This document shows, one piece after another, positions 15,017 to 24,875 of a stretch of 36,407 nucleotides of DNA. The position numbers and the translations under genes are program-made. Origin of the DNA: JAZDJP01 sp043803805 (lineage in GTDB: Bacteria > Planctomycetota > JAZDJP01); contig JAZDJP010000064.1 of the NCBI GenBank assembly GCA_043803805.1, positions 1 through 36,407 of the forward strand, written 5' to 3'. The number at the start of each line of letters is the position of its first letter. The stretch's first letter is position 1. A model generated the notes under the pieces. That model was not told the origin of the DNA. It did no database searches and saw only the letters and a list, made by a program, of their open reading frames with translations.

Positions 15017-15771
15017 CACGCCGCCACCACAAAATCCAGCCCCCTGAAACCGCGGATATTGCTCATGCACAGGCGTGAATTTTTCAGCGCCGCGCGCACT
15101 TCTTCCACGGTAAACGCCGATGCCATCGACTCGCGGTACATCCGGAGCTGTCCCTCGTTGTAGCCAAGTACCCGCTTCGAGAAGGCCAGGAGAAAGGATG
15201 CTTTCCACTTCGGTTGGCGGAGCAAGTCCTTGATCAGCACCCGGCCGCCGCCGCGCGTCACCCGGGCCATCTCGTTGAACAGGAACTCCGGCCGGGTGAT
15301 GTGGTGCAACATAAAATGAGATACAGAGAGGTCGAACTCGCCGGTTTCAAAGGGCAGGTCGGTGGCGTCGCCATGCACGAAATGGACGCGGCCGTCCACG
15401 CCCGCTTCCCGAGCGTGCCGGCGGGCGCGCGTGAGCATGTCTTCCGAGGCGTCCACCGCCCAGATTTCCCAGCCGGGGTGGCGAAGCGCCAATTCGATGG
15501 GGATCCATCCCGGACCGGTTCCCACGTCGAGAACCCGGCCGCGTTCCAGGCCGAGGCGCGAGACTATTTCCACGAACGGCCGGTTCAGGAGCCACAGGTA
15601 ACGGCGAACCATGGCGTCATACTCCACGGCTTCCTCCGACAGGTGGACGGGGCGCGATTCCAGGATCCGGGATCGTGGAGCGCCAAGAGGAATGCGGGTC
15701 GTGGCGGTTATGTCGAACTCCTTCGTTGTCGAGGCCAAGCGGTTTCTCGTGCGTTCATTGCTGTAGAGCAT
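15016..15771 (-). CDS. Class I SAM-dependent methyltransferase, first gene of the FeeM operon
   Basis: A 251-residue methyltransferase of the Methyltransf_11/UbiE-like type. Motif I is VLDVGTGPGW (80-89), the acidic residue at the end of beta-2 is in IWAVDASEDML, motif II is VHGDATDLPFETGEFD and motif IV/post-motif is SVSHFMLHHI. These small-molecule enzymes methylate O, N or C atoms; the target cannot be named. The start has a strong AGGAGG site 7 nt upstream (just before GAACCGTC). The 45 residues before the domain are basic and polar. It heads a translationally coupled operon and is preceded by a -24/-12 element at 15808-15823. Confidence 0.85.
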   Translation of the reverse strand: MLYSNERTRNRLASTTKEFDITATTRIPLGAPRSRILESRPVHLSEEAVEYDAMVRRYLWLLNRPFVEIVSRLGLERGRVLDVGTGPGWIPIELALRHPGWEIWAVDASEDMLTRARRHAREAGVDGRVHFVHGDATDLPFETGEFDLSVSHFMLHHITRPEFLFNEMARVTRGGGRVLIKDLLRQPKWKASFLLAFSKRVLGYNEGQLRMYRESMASAFTVEEVRAALKNSRLCMSNIRGFRGLDFVVAA

Positions 15772-15807
15772 GACGGTTCCTCCTGTTGTTGAAGTATTGG
15801 TAACCGG

Positions 15808-15823
15808 AGCAATGCATGTGCCG
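15808..15823 (-). promoter_or_regulatory. Sigma-54-type -24/-12 promoter of the methyltransferase-FeeM operon
   Basis: On the minus strand CGGCACATGCATTGCT: GGCAC at -24 and TTGCT at -12, spaced exactly as the sigma-54 consensus. It ends 36 nt before the start at 15771. This is the best-matching of the three - strand elements. Confidence 0.7.
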
Positions 15824-15880
15824 AAACATCCGAAGTTTTTAAGTGTTTATTTGGCAACAAGATGCGATGCGAATAAAAAC

Positions 15881-15896
15881 TGGAAACTTTCTTGCA
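15881..15896 (+). promoter_or_regulatory. Possible sigma-54-type promoter facing activator 2
   Basis: TGGAAACTTTCTTGCA has TGG and TTGCA at exact -24/-12 spacing, 65 nt upstream of the activator 2 start. Only activator 2 has such an element on its own strand; it may autoregulate through sigma-54. Confidence 0.45.
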
Positions 15897-15908
15897 TGTT
15901 TGTATTTA

Positions 15909-15961
15909 TTGAATATGATGTCAAAGCGACCTCAAAATGATTTCATGTTGAGCACTGCCTT

Positions 15962-15965
<4 letters not shown>
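15909..15965 (+). promoter_or_regulatory. Candidate sigma-70 promoter and mini-ORF of activator 2
   Basis: TTGAAT (15909-15914), an 18-nt spacer and CAAAAT (15933-15938) lie 6 nt before the mini-ORF ATG TTG AGC ACT GCC TTA TGA (15945-15965). The mini-ORF stop overlaps the activator ATG at 15962 (ATGA). Activator 2 has no ribosome-binding site of its own, so coupling to this mini-ORF is plausible. The promoter boxes are weaker than those of activators 1 and 3. Confidence 0.4.
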
Positions 15966-18334
<2,369 letters not shown>

Positions 18335-19315
18335 CACCACAATGTGAAATGACGTTTTGGCGGAAATCCCCTCCCGGCGCGTTGTCCATGATCCAACGCA
18401 GTTGCCGGAAGCCGCCGCGAGCGCGCGGAGGCAGGGGGATTTCCCTCCAGTGGGATTCGCCGGACGGAGGCGTCCCGGCCATCGGCAAAAGCCAATGCGC
18501 TTGAAAGAGGGGCAATCCTGAAGCCCGTTTATGCCCGGCGCATCCCAGGGTTTCCTCCACGCTCCGGGTCAGTTCGTCGAAGGAGAACGATGCCAGCAGC
18601 GAGTTGCGCGAATCCCGGCGGAATGTTTCCGACGCTTCGGGAGTGAACGCCTCCGGAAAAATTCTGGCGGTGCGTTCGAGTTTCGGACGGGCGTGATCGT
18701 ATATCCAGACACCGCAACCCCAGCGTCGGCGCAGCAAGGCGATCTCCCCAAGGCATTGCGCCAGGCGTTCGCGATCCTGAAGATGATGCAACGTGTAAAT
18801 GCAGCTGATCGCGTCAAACCGCCCGCGGATCTGCCCATTGAACCCGGTGACATCCCCAACTTCAAGGCGGACGCGCCCCTCCAAACCGGCTTCGCGGATG
18901 GCCCGGGCTCCCAGTTCCACCATCGGACGGGAAAGGTCCAACCCCACGATGCGAATGTCCGGCCGGCACCGCGCAAGATGGATGAGAAACCGGCCCGAGC
19001 CGGAACCGAGATCCAACAACCGGCCGCCCGGCGGAAGCAACCGGCTGATGGCGACCGCATTGAACTGGAACACGGGCAACATCGATCCATCTTGCGCGCC
19101 CTGGGCGTGAAATTCCTCAACGCTCCCCTTGTCTTCCATCACCTCCGGCTCCGGGCGGCGCTTTCCCTCTCTGCCGGCCAGCCATTCGGGAATAATCAAC
19201 GATATGGTTTGCCAGGCCCGGGTCACCGCCGATACCCACCGGAACGAAGACCGCTGGTTCATTGCATCGGTTGGCATAACAGAGCCCCTTTTCACAGTTG
19301 ATATACGTCTTGATT

Positions 19316-19331
19316 ATCAATATTCGTGCCA
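19316..19331 (-). promoter_or_regulatory. Sigma-54-type -24/-12 promoter of the third module's methyltransferase
   Basis: On the minus strand TGGCACGAATATTGAT: a perfect -24 TGGCACG and TTG at -12, with GA in place of the usual GC. It ends 38 nt before the start at 19277, the same distance as in the other two modules. Confidence 0.55.
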
Positions 19332-19365
19332 TTCTAAATATTATGCTCAACTTCTTAGACTGGAA

Positions 19366-19387
19366 TATGTTGCGTGTAAAAAACGCA
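19366..19387. promoter_or_regulatory. TATGTTGCGT motif with small inverted repeat
   Basis: An extra copy of the activator-leader motif (19366-19375) overlaps a 5-bp inverted repeat TGCGT/ACGCA with a 7-nt spacer (19371-19387), just upstream of the -35 box of activator 3. It is a candidate operator within the divergent control region. Confidence 0.3.
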
Positions 19388-19388
19388 C

Positions 19389-19417
19389 TTGACTTCTCGG
19401 CCTGGAGTTTTAATAAT
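19389..19417 (+). promoter_or_regulatory. Sigma-70-type promoter of activator 3
   Basis: A -35 TTGACT (19389-19394), 17-nt spacer and -10 AATAAT (19412-19417), followed after 6 nt by the ATG of a mini-ORF. The region from -10 through the mini-ORF start matches activator 1 at most bases. Confidence 0.55.
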
Positions 19418-19423
19418 AGGCCT

Positions 19424-19450
19424 ATGTTGTGCCAACCACGAGAGAGATAA
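19424..19450 (+). other. Mini-ORF ahead of activator 3
   Basis: ATG TTG TGC and five further codons, then TAA at 19448-19450, two nt before the likely TTG start of activator 3. It is the third instance of the ATG-TTG-NGC leader. Confidence 0.4.
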
Positions 19451-19452
19451 AT

Positions 19453-21741
19453 TTGTCAAAACACGTCATCCACCCTGTTGTCAAAGCATATATCGAGGGG
19501 CAACCGTTTCTAAACGCATTGCTTGCGGTGCCGGAACCTCGATCGGCGATTATCAACGCGACGCTCGCGATACGCAGGGCGTTGTCGAATGAAGTCGAAG
19601 ACATGGATGCGATTCGCCAGGCCGAGGCAACCTTTCATGAAATTGTCGAAGATCCGAACCTCACCATCATTTTCTTTGAATTGTGGATATCTCTTTGCAC
19701 CAAGATCGGTCGTTTGGACGAAGCCGACATCCTGGTCAAGCGCGGCCATGAGCTGCTCACGCCGGACATGCCTCCGGAAATACATGGGAGCGTGCTGATC
19801 GGCGAGGGGTTGTTGGCCGGCGTGAGGGGCGACACCGCCGCGCGCGAGCGGACCTTCGACAAGGTGCTTGGCCTGCTGCCGCCCGACTCTCCGCGGCGCA
19901 AGATAATCGTCTGGGACCGGGCCATCTTCTTCGGAATCGACGCGCGCATCGGCGCGGTCGAGGAGGATCTCGCATGGCTCGCCGCCCGGGGATTTCCGCC
20001 GAGCCGTGTGGCCCTGGCTCGATGCTTCGGATTGGCCGAGGCCGGCCGGGTGCAGGAAGCCCTGTCCCAGCGTTCCGGGGTGGAACGCGACAGTGTCCTC
20101 ATGCAGTACAATAAATCGATGCAAGAGTCGAGTCGTTGTCTCCTCGAGTTGATGAGCGGCGCCCCCCAACCGCCGTCCGCGCGGGATTCACATCCGGAAT
20201 GGCCGGTTTGGGCACAATCCACGCAGATGTTGCTCGATCGTCGAACGGGAGATGCCCTGCGGTTGGCCCGCGAGTGGGCCGTCGCCCCGCCTGGGGGATC
20301 AACCAGCGGTTTTGAAAACGACACGCTGGTTCGCGCGGAGATGGCCGCCGGCAACGGAGAGGCCGCCCGGCGGCTCATCGAACAGCGCCGCGCGCGCGGC
20401 GGGGCGCACTACCTCGACGACCTTCACCTGGCCCGCATGGAGATGCTTTCCGGAGACCGCGATACGGCCGCGCGCCATTTCGCCGCCGTGATTCGCGCCG
20501 CCGAAGTCTACAAAACCGAGGCGCGGTTGAACTTCGAATTGCGCCTGGCCTGCGAACTCTCCCCCGGCGGCCTGGTGACTCTGGCCCGCGCGGCGGCCGC
20601 CCTGCCGGATCGTGGTCCGCGGCGTCATTCATCGCCGGAGACCGCTGACGTGAACGAACCGCGCGGGGTCGAGCGGCTCATCGGCCGAAGCCCGGCGATG
20701 ACCGCGCTCCGGGAGAGTATTTTGCGCTTCGCGCCGCTGGATGTTCCGGTGCTCATCACCGGCGAAACCGGCACGGGCAAGGAACTCGTGGCGCAGGCCA
20801 TCCACGAAACCGGGCCGCGCGCGGGTGCGCCGTATCTGGCCGTCAATTGCGGCGCCATCACCGAAAGTCTGCTCGAGACCGAAATCTTCGGCCACGAAAA
20901 AGGCGCCTTCACGGGCGCCTCGCGGGCACACCGGGGCATCTTCGAGGAGGCGGGCAAGGGCACGGTGCTTCTCGACGAGATCGGCGAGATTTCCCCGCGT
21001 CTGCAGGTGACGCTTTTGCGGGTCCTCGAGACCGGGGAGATCCGCCCGGTGGGCTCGGCAACCACCCGCAGGATTCACTGCCGGATCCTCGCGGCCACGA
21101 ACGCCGATCTCGAGCGCCTCGCGGCCGAGGGCCGTTTCCGCAAGGATTTGATCTACCGCCTTCGGAGACTCACCGTTCACATTGAACCCCTGCGTGCGCG
21201 GCGCGAAGACATCCTGACGCTGGCCGATTTCTTCCTGGTCATCGGACGACGCGACGGCCGGAGGCCGGTGATGTCGCCCGAACTGCGCGCGGCGTTTGAA
21301 CGGCGCGACTGGCCCGGAAACGTTCGCGAGATCAAAAACGAAATCGAGCGCATGCGGCTCCTCAACTCCGACCGGCTGGACTACAGCCTCGCGGATTTCG
21401 GAAAAGAAGCGGCCTCCCACGCCGGGAGCGCCGGTGCGCCGCCCGCTCGTCCGTCCGCTTCTCCTCCCTCTGCGGATATCTCGGAAGAAGACCTACTTCT
21501 TTCCGGACGCACCCCGTTGCGGCGGACCGAGAAAATCCGCCAGCTCTTCATGCGCCACGGCAAACTCACACGTGCCGAGGTCGCCCGCCTCGTGGCCGTT
21601 TCCAACAACACCGCCTCCGCCGATCTGAAACGGCTTTGCCACGAAGGGATCATTGAAAAGATCATGCCCACGGCCTCGCCGCGGACGCATTATTTTCGAC
21701 TTATTTCTCCTCCAGCACCTGGACATCCCGGCCGTTGTTGA
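19453..21741 (+). CDS. Sigma-54-dependent activator 3, near-duplicate of activator 1
   Basis: A protein of 762 residues with the same layout: helical N-terminal region (1 to about 400), AAA+ domain with GETGTGKE (from residue 437), GAFTGA, LLDEIGEI, AATNADL and DWPGNVREI, then a C-terminal winged HTH (LFMRHGKLTRAEVARLVAVS, then NTASADLKRLCHEGIIEKI). The AAA+ coding region is nearly identical in DNA to that of activator 1, while the N-terminal regions differ more. The end is aberrant: after SPRTHYF the shared ALRKTG tail is replaced by 15 unrelated residues read from the antisense of the next gene (overlap 21701-21741). TTG at 19453 is chosen from homology and the GAGAGAG site 6 nt upstream; GTG at 19429 is possible but would overlap the mini-ORF. 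It is divergent from the methyltransferase at 18270-19277. Confidence 0.84.
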   Translation: MSKHVIHPVVKAYIEGQPFLNALLAVPEPRSAIINATLAIRRALSNEVEDMDAIRQAEATFHEIVEDPNLTIIFFELWISLCTKIGRLDEADILVKRGHELLTPDMPPEIHGSVLIGEGLLAGVRGDTAARERTFDKVLGLLPPDSPRRKIIVWDRAIFFGIDARIGAVEEDLAWLAARGFPPSRVALARCFGLAEAGRVQEALSQRSGVERDSVLMQYNKSMQESSRCLLELMSGAPQPPSARDSHPEWPVWAQSTQMLLDRRTGDALRLAREWAVAPPGGSTSGFENDTLVRAEMAAGNGEAARRLIEQRRARGGAHYLDDLHLARMEMLSGDRDTAARHFAAVIRAAEVYKTEARLNFELRLACELSPGGLVTLARAAAALPDRGPRRHSSPETADVNEPRGVERLIGRSPAMTALRESILRFAPLDVPVLITGETGTGKELVAQAIHETGPRAGAPYLAVNCGAITESLLETEIFGHEKGAFTGASRAHRGIFEEAGKGTVLLDEIGEISPRLQVTLLRVLETGEIRPVGSATTRRIHCRILAATNADLERLAAEGRFRKDLIYRLRRLTVHIEPLRARREDILTLADFFLVIGRRDGRRPVMSPELRAAFERRDWPGNVREIKNEIERMRLLNSDRLDYSLADFGKEAASHAGSAGAPPARPSASPPSADISEEDLLLSGRTPLRRTEKIRQLFMRHGKLTRAEVARLVAVSNNTASADLKRLCHEGIIEKIMPTASPRTHYFRLISPPAPGHPGRC

Positions 21742-22666
21742 ACCGTTTGAGAGCCTCCAGATGTTTGGCGAAGGGGGGGAGGCCGATGGCCTTGCGGTCG
21801 TCGTCCGCCGTGGCGCGGTTTTCCAGCGGCAGGATCAACATCTCCCCGGCGGAGTTTCGCAGAATCTGGGAGCCGTATTTTTGTTGATCGCCGCGCATGA
21901 GTCGGATGCGGTCGTACAGGGAGGCGTAGGGGGTGGCCACTTTCGAGCCCATTTTCATGTCCATTTCGATTTCCGGGAGGATGGCCAGCATGAGCGGCAG
22001 GTCGCTGGTGTGCTCGGCGATGAGGGCGGCCGAGAACGAGGCGTTGAGATCGAACCGGGCGGCGTCAATCCATCCGATTTCCGCCACCGTTTTCCGGAGC
22101 CAGTCTCCGTTGTCGGCGACCACCCGCGGGGTATCCTCCGGACGCGCCCCCGGCGCGTGCGCGGCCCGGTCCTCGCTTTCGCGGCGGGCCAGTTCGCGTT
22201 GAAGGGCGGCCTTGCGGGCCGGCGGGATCGTTCGGGCCCGGGCGATGGGCGCGGGGGCGAGGGCAAGTTCGGGGGGGATGTCCCTCCGGCGGCGGTACGT
22301 CTGGGGCGCTCCGGCGTAGTCGGCCTTCCGCGGTTTCATCGTCAGGGTGTCGCCCCTCACGGCGACATCCATGATCTGCCGGATCCCGAACAGGCGGATC
22401 ACCATGGCGCCGGGAATGTAGTTCAGGATGCGGCCCTCCGCGATGCGCCCGTTCTCCACGAAGGTGAATGTGCTTCCCTCGAAACGGACGTAGCGGCCGG
22501 ATTCCCCCGTTCCCTCCCAGGCCCCTTCCAGGGTACGGGGGTCCGGATTCCGGGCGGCCGGGGCGGCCGTGCGGGGGGAGTTTCCCGGGACGGAGGGGGC
22601 GTCCCCCGCGCAGGCGGGCAGGAGGACGGCCAGAAGGAAAAGGGGGAGGATCAGCGCCGGTCGCAC
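21701..22666 (-). CDS. Lipoprotein with C-terminal DUF6624-like domain
   Basis: A 321-residue exported protein. The signal peptide ends in a lipobox LLPAC with Cys19 as the lipidated residue. A Pro/Ala-rich linker follows. Residues about 45-110 look like a small beta-rich domain (LEGAWEGTGESGRYVRFEGS, TFTFVENGRI), similar to domains that score a value against a template. Residues about 185-320 (LRKTVAEIGWIDAARFDLNA, IAEHTSDLPLMLAILPEIE, YASLYDRIRLMRGDQQKYGS) fit the DUF6624 family, whose function is not known. It starts 2 nt after the stop of the upstream lipoprotein gene, so the two are one operon. Both probably sit on the membrane facing the periplasm. Confidence 0.75.
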   Translation of the reverse strand: MRPALILPLFLLAVLLPACAGDAPSVPGNSPRTAAPAARNPDPRTLEGAWEGTGESGRYVRFEGSTFTFVENGRIAEGRILNYIPGAMVIRLFGIRQIMDVAVRGDTLTMKPRKADYAGAPQTYRRRRDIPPELALAPAPIARARTIPPARKAALQRELARRESEDRAAHAPGARPEDTPRVVADNGDWLRKTVAEIGWIDAARFDLNASFSAALIAEHTSDLPLMLAILPEIEMDMKMGSKVATPYASLYDRIRLMRGDQQKYGSQILRNSAGEMLILPLENRATADDDRKAIGLPPFAKHLEALKRFNNGRDVQVLEEK

Positions 22667-22668
22667 CG

Positions 22669-23538
22669 CTATCGGATCTCCAATGGCATCTTGGTCACGC
22701 CCGCCTTCCGGAGCGCGTCATGGATGGCCTGGATGATCGGGAAGGCGGTGCCCTTGTCAATTTCGAGGATGGCCTCGGGGGCCGCCCCGCCCTGAAGGAG
22801 CGCGGCGGCCTTCTTCTCGAGGGCTTCCAGATTGTCGCAGGGTTCCCCGTTCAGACGGATCTCGGTCTTCCCGTCCGCGGTCCAGGCGGTGACCACAAGG
22901 GGTTTCTTCGCCGGCTCGGGTTTCGTCCCGGCGGGCGCCGGTGTGACCGGCGGCGGTTCCGTCACGGGCGGAACGACGCCCGTCGCCGGAATGGCGGGTG
23001 TCCCGGTCGGCGTGGGCGTGGCGGGCGCGGGGGTGACGGTCGGAGGGGGGACGGGTTTCGTTTCCGTCGTCACGGGGACGGTTTCCGTTTCCCCGGGCTC
23101 CGGGAACACGAGTTCCGGATTCAGAGCCGCCTTCGCCTCGCGGCCCAGCCGGTCGAGATCCCGGGCGATGAGGTTGGTATTGACCTGTTTCCCGCGGACG
23201 GAGGCGAAGAGCGCGTCGTAACGGGTCTGGAAGATGGTAATCTTCGCGTCCACGGCATCGGGGGCCTCCGCCTTCATTTTCCCGAAGTATTTCCGCTGGT
23301 ACTTCCCGGCCTCGTCCACCGCTTTCGGATTGATCGCGTTGATCTGCTGGCGGCCGGAGGATGTCTCGATGGACCGTTCGAACATCCGGTGGGCGTTCTG
23401 CCAGCCCCCGTAGGCGGCGATGTAGCGTCCGCGCGGGGTGGTCGTGTCCACGTCGCGGTCGTTCATCCGATAGGTGAGGGTCTCGCAGCCGGCGAGAAAC
23501 GCCAGGAGGATGAGGATGGGAATTCGAGAGAAAGTCAT
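22669..23538 (-). CDS. Lipoprotein with ExbD/TolR-like C-terminal domain
   Basis: A 289-residue exported protein with lipobox LAGC (Cys18). Residues about 30-145 are helical and charged. A Pro/Thr-rich linker (about 146-205) holds repeated P-x-P-x-T-P units. The C-terminal 75 residues (TAWTADGKTEIRLNGEPCDN, LEALEKKAAALLQ, AILEIDKGTAFPIIQAIHDA, LRKAGVTKMPLEI) have the layout of the periplasmic ExbD/TolR domain: a short beta-strand with DG, a helix, an I-x-x-D-K strand and a helix ending in R-x-A-G-V-x-K. ExbD/TolR proteins are normally anchored by an N-terminal membrane helix with a key Asp; here the anchor is a lipid, which is unusual. A linker-bridging role in the envelope is possible. Confidence 0.72.
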   Translation of the reverse strand: MTFSRIPILILLAFLAGCETLTYRMNDRDVDTTTPRGRYIAAYGGWQNAHRMFERSIETSSGRQQINAINPKAVDEAGKYQRKYFGKMKAEAPDAVDAKITIFQTRYDALFASVRGKQVNTNLIARDLDRLGREAKAALNPELVFPEPGETETVPVTTETKPVPPPTVTPAPATPTPTGTPAIPATGVVPPVTEPPPVTPAPAGTKPEPAKKPLVVTAWTADGKTEIRLNGEPCDNLEALEKKAAALLQGGAAPEAILEIDKGTAFPIIQAIHDALRKAGVTKMPLEIR

Positions 23539-23626
23539 GACGACTCCTTGATGAATTTATGACCGCCGGTTCATAATCCCATCCGCGGGGAGGGTTTTCA
23601 AGGGAAAATGGCTCCGCGAGGTTTGG

Positions 23627-23679
23627 GAATCGTGGAAACATCCGCGGGCCTCTCCCGGTGATACGGTAATCCACGATTC
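23627..23679. terminator. Inverted repeat after the amidotransferase-like hydrolase gene
   Basis: GAATCGTGGA (23627-23636) and TCCACGATTC (23670-23679) are perfect 10-bp arms with a 33-nt loop holding a small GC-rich hairpin. The right arm overlaps the stop codon of the hydrolase gene (minus strand). It has no T-tract, so it may be a weak terminator, an mRNA-stabilising stem or an operator for the lipoprotein operon. Confidence 0.4.
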
Positions 23680-24379
23680 ACGGGCGCCGCATGGCCGCCG
23701 CCACGAACGCGCGGAAGATCCGGTCGCTGGCCGCCGCGTTTCCGATCATGCGCTCCGGATGCCATTGGACGCCGATGAGGAAGGGGTATCCGGGGTGTTC
23801 GAGGCCCTCGAGGACGAGGTCGTCGGAATACGCGGTGGGGGCGAGTCCCCGGCCCAGGGCATCCACGGTCTGATGGTGGCTGCTGTTCACGACAAACCGG
23901 GACTTTCCGCAGATGTCCCGGATCCGCGTTCCGGGGGCGAGAGTGACCGCGTGGCGGGCGTAGGGATTTTTCCCGGGGGCGCGGTGGACGGCACCGGGGA
24001 TGTGCTGGTGAAGCGTCCCTCCGAAGGCCACGTTCACCTCCTGGATGCCCAGGCAGATGGCGAGTATCGGGGTTTTCCGCCGGAGCGCGGCGGCCAGGAG
24101 CGCAAAATCGAATTCCTCCCGGAGCCGGCTCATCCGCGCCGTGCGGGGATGGGGACGCGCGCCGTACCGGTGGGGGTTGATGTCGAAACCTCCCGTGAGG
24201 ATGATTCCGCGTATGCGATCCAATACCGGATCCAGGAGGTTTTCCGGAATCGCCGGCGGAAGATGGACCGGGATACCGCCGGCCTTGACGACGGCGCGGG
24301 CGTATCCGATCGGGGCCGAGATCCGGTTGTCCCGGTCAAGGTGGCTGGTGGTCAGCGCGATGAGGGGGGGCGCAGGCAT
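23678..24379 (-). CDS. Class I glutamine amidotransferase-like hydrolase (peptidase C26, PuuD-like)
   Basis: A 233-residue protein of normal length for gamma-glutamyl-gamma-aminobutyrate hydrolase relatives. The oxyanion strand is GIILTGGFDINPHRYG (about 38-53), the nucleophile elbow is ILAICLGIQEVNVAFGGTLH (Cys about 108) and the His-Glu pair is QWHPE (about 203-207), giving the Cys-His-Glu triad. These enzymes cleave gamma-glutamyl bonds in the cytoplasm, for example in putrescine breakdown. No other polyamine genes are near, so the substrate is uncertain. Confidence 0.85.
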   Translation of the reverse strand: MPAPPLIALTTSHLDRDNRISAPIGYARAVVKAGGIPVHLPPAIPENLLDPVLDRIRGIILTGGFDINPHRYGARPHPRTARMSRLREEFDFALLAAALRRKTPILAICLGIQEVNVAFGGTLHQHIPGAVHRAPGKNPYARHAVTLAPGTRIRDICGKSRFVVNSSHHQTVDALGRGLAPTAYSDDLVLEGLEHPGYPFLIGVQWHPERMIGNAAASDRIFRAFVAAAMRRP

Positions 24380-24385
24380 GAATGT

Positions 24386-24413
24386 ATTCTATCCCACGCG
24401 AAAGGGACGGCAA
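24386..24413 (-). promoter_or_regulatory. Candidate promoter of the hydrolase gene, leaderless layout
   Basis: On the minus strand TTGCCG (24408-24413), 16-nt spacer and TAGAAT (24386-24391), ending 6 nt before the ATG at 24379. No ribosome-binding site fits in the 6 nt. Confidence 0.45.
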
Positions 24414-24436
24414 GGGGGTCTCTTCAAACCCGCCAT

Positions 24437-24465
24437 TTGCGAATCCGGCCGCCGGCGGGTACACT
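24437..24465 (+). promoter_or_regulatory. Candidate promoter of the zinc-ribbon/PilS/PilR-like operon, leaderless layout
   Basis: TTGCGA (24437-24442), 17-nt spacer and TACACT (24460-24465), 8 nt before the ATG at 24474. The start codon again lies at the predicted transcription start. Confidence 0.4.
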
Positions 24466-24473
24466 ATCGGACG

Positions 24474-24875
24474 ATGGATGCGTTCGACGAAATCTTCCGC
24501 CAGGGGGTCAAATGCGGCGGCTGCGGGCGGCCGACGTCCCGCGACCGGGCCGCCTGTTATTATTGCGGGAAATCCCTGGACGGCGCGGAGGCGCCGCTCT
24601 CCGACGCCGAACGCGCGGAGATCAAACGCGAGATGGCCGTGGCGGAGGCCTCCCGGACTCTGGGGGCCGGGCCGGCCATGGGGGCCTTGCGGCGGGGACT
24701 GTCGCGGGCGGCGGTGATCACGGCGGTCACGTCAGGAATCGGTGTGTTCACCTTGGGGCTTTTCGCGCTGGTCCTCGATCCGTCGCTTTTCGAGGTGGCG
24801 CTGGTCGTCCTGGCGCTCGGCGGGGCGGCGGCGGGGGTGCTCGGGTGGGCGTCGCGGAGATCGGTGACGAAATGA
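24474..24875 (+). CDS. Small zinc-ribbon protein with two membrane segments
   Basis: A 133-residue protein. Near the N-terminus is a zinc ribbon with Cys-x2-Cys and Cys-x2-Cys pairs (VKCGGCGRPTSRDRAACYYC, about 13-32). A charged helix follows, and then two hydrophobic segments (VITAVTSGIGVFTLGLFALV and FEVALVVLALGGAAAGVLGW) with a short basic tail. I do not recognise a named family. Its stop overlaps the start of the sensor kinase gene (ATGA), so it is in one operon with the two-component pair and may be an accessory membrane protein. The frame extends upstream, antisense to the hydrolase gene; the promoter position fixes this start. Confidence 0.7.
   Translation: MDAFDEIFRQGVKCGGCGRPTSRDRAACYYCGKSLDGAEAPLSDAERAEIKREMAVAEASRTLGAGPAMGALRRGLSRAAVITAVTSGIGVFTLGLFALVLDPSLFEVALVVLALGGAAAGVLGWASRRSVTK

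Noticed and set aside
15851..15865. TGGCAACAAGATGCG as another -24/-12 element
   Set aside because: The GG to GC spacing is one base short of the sigma-54 requirement.
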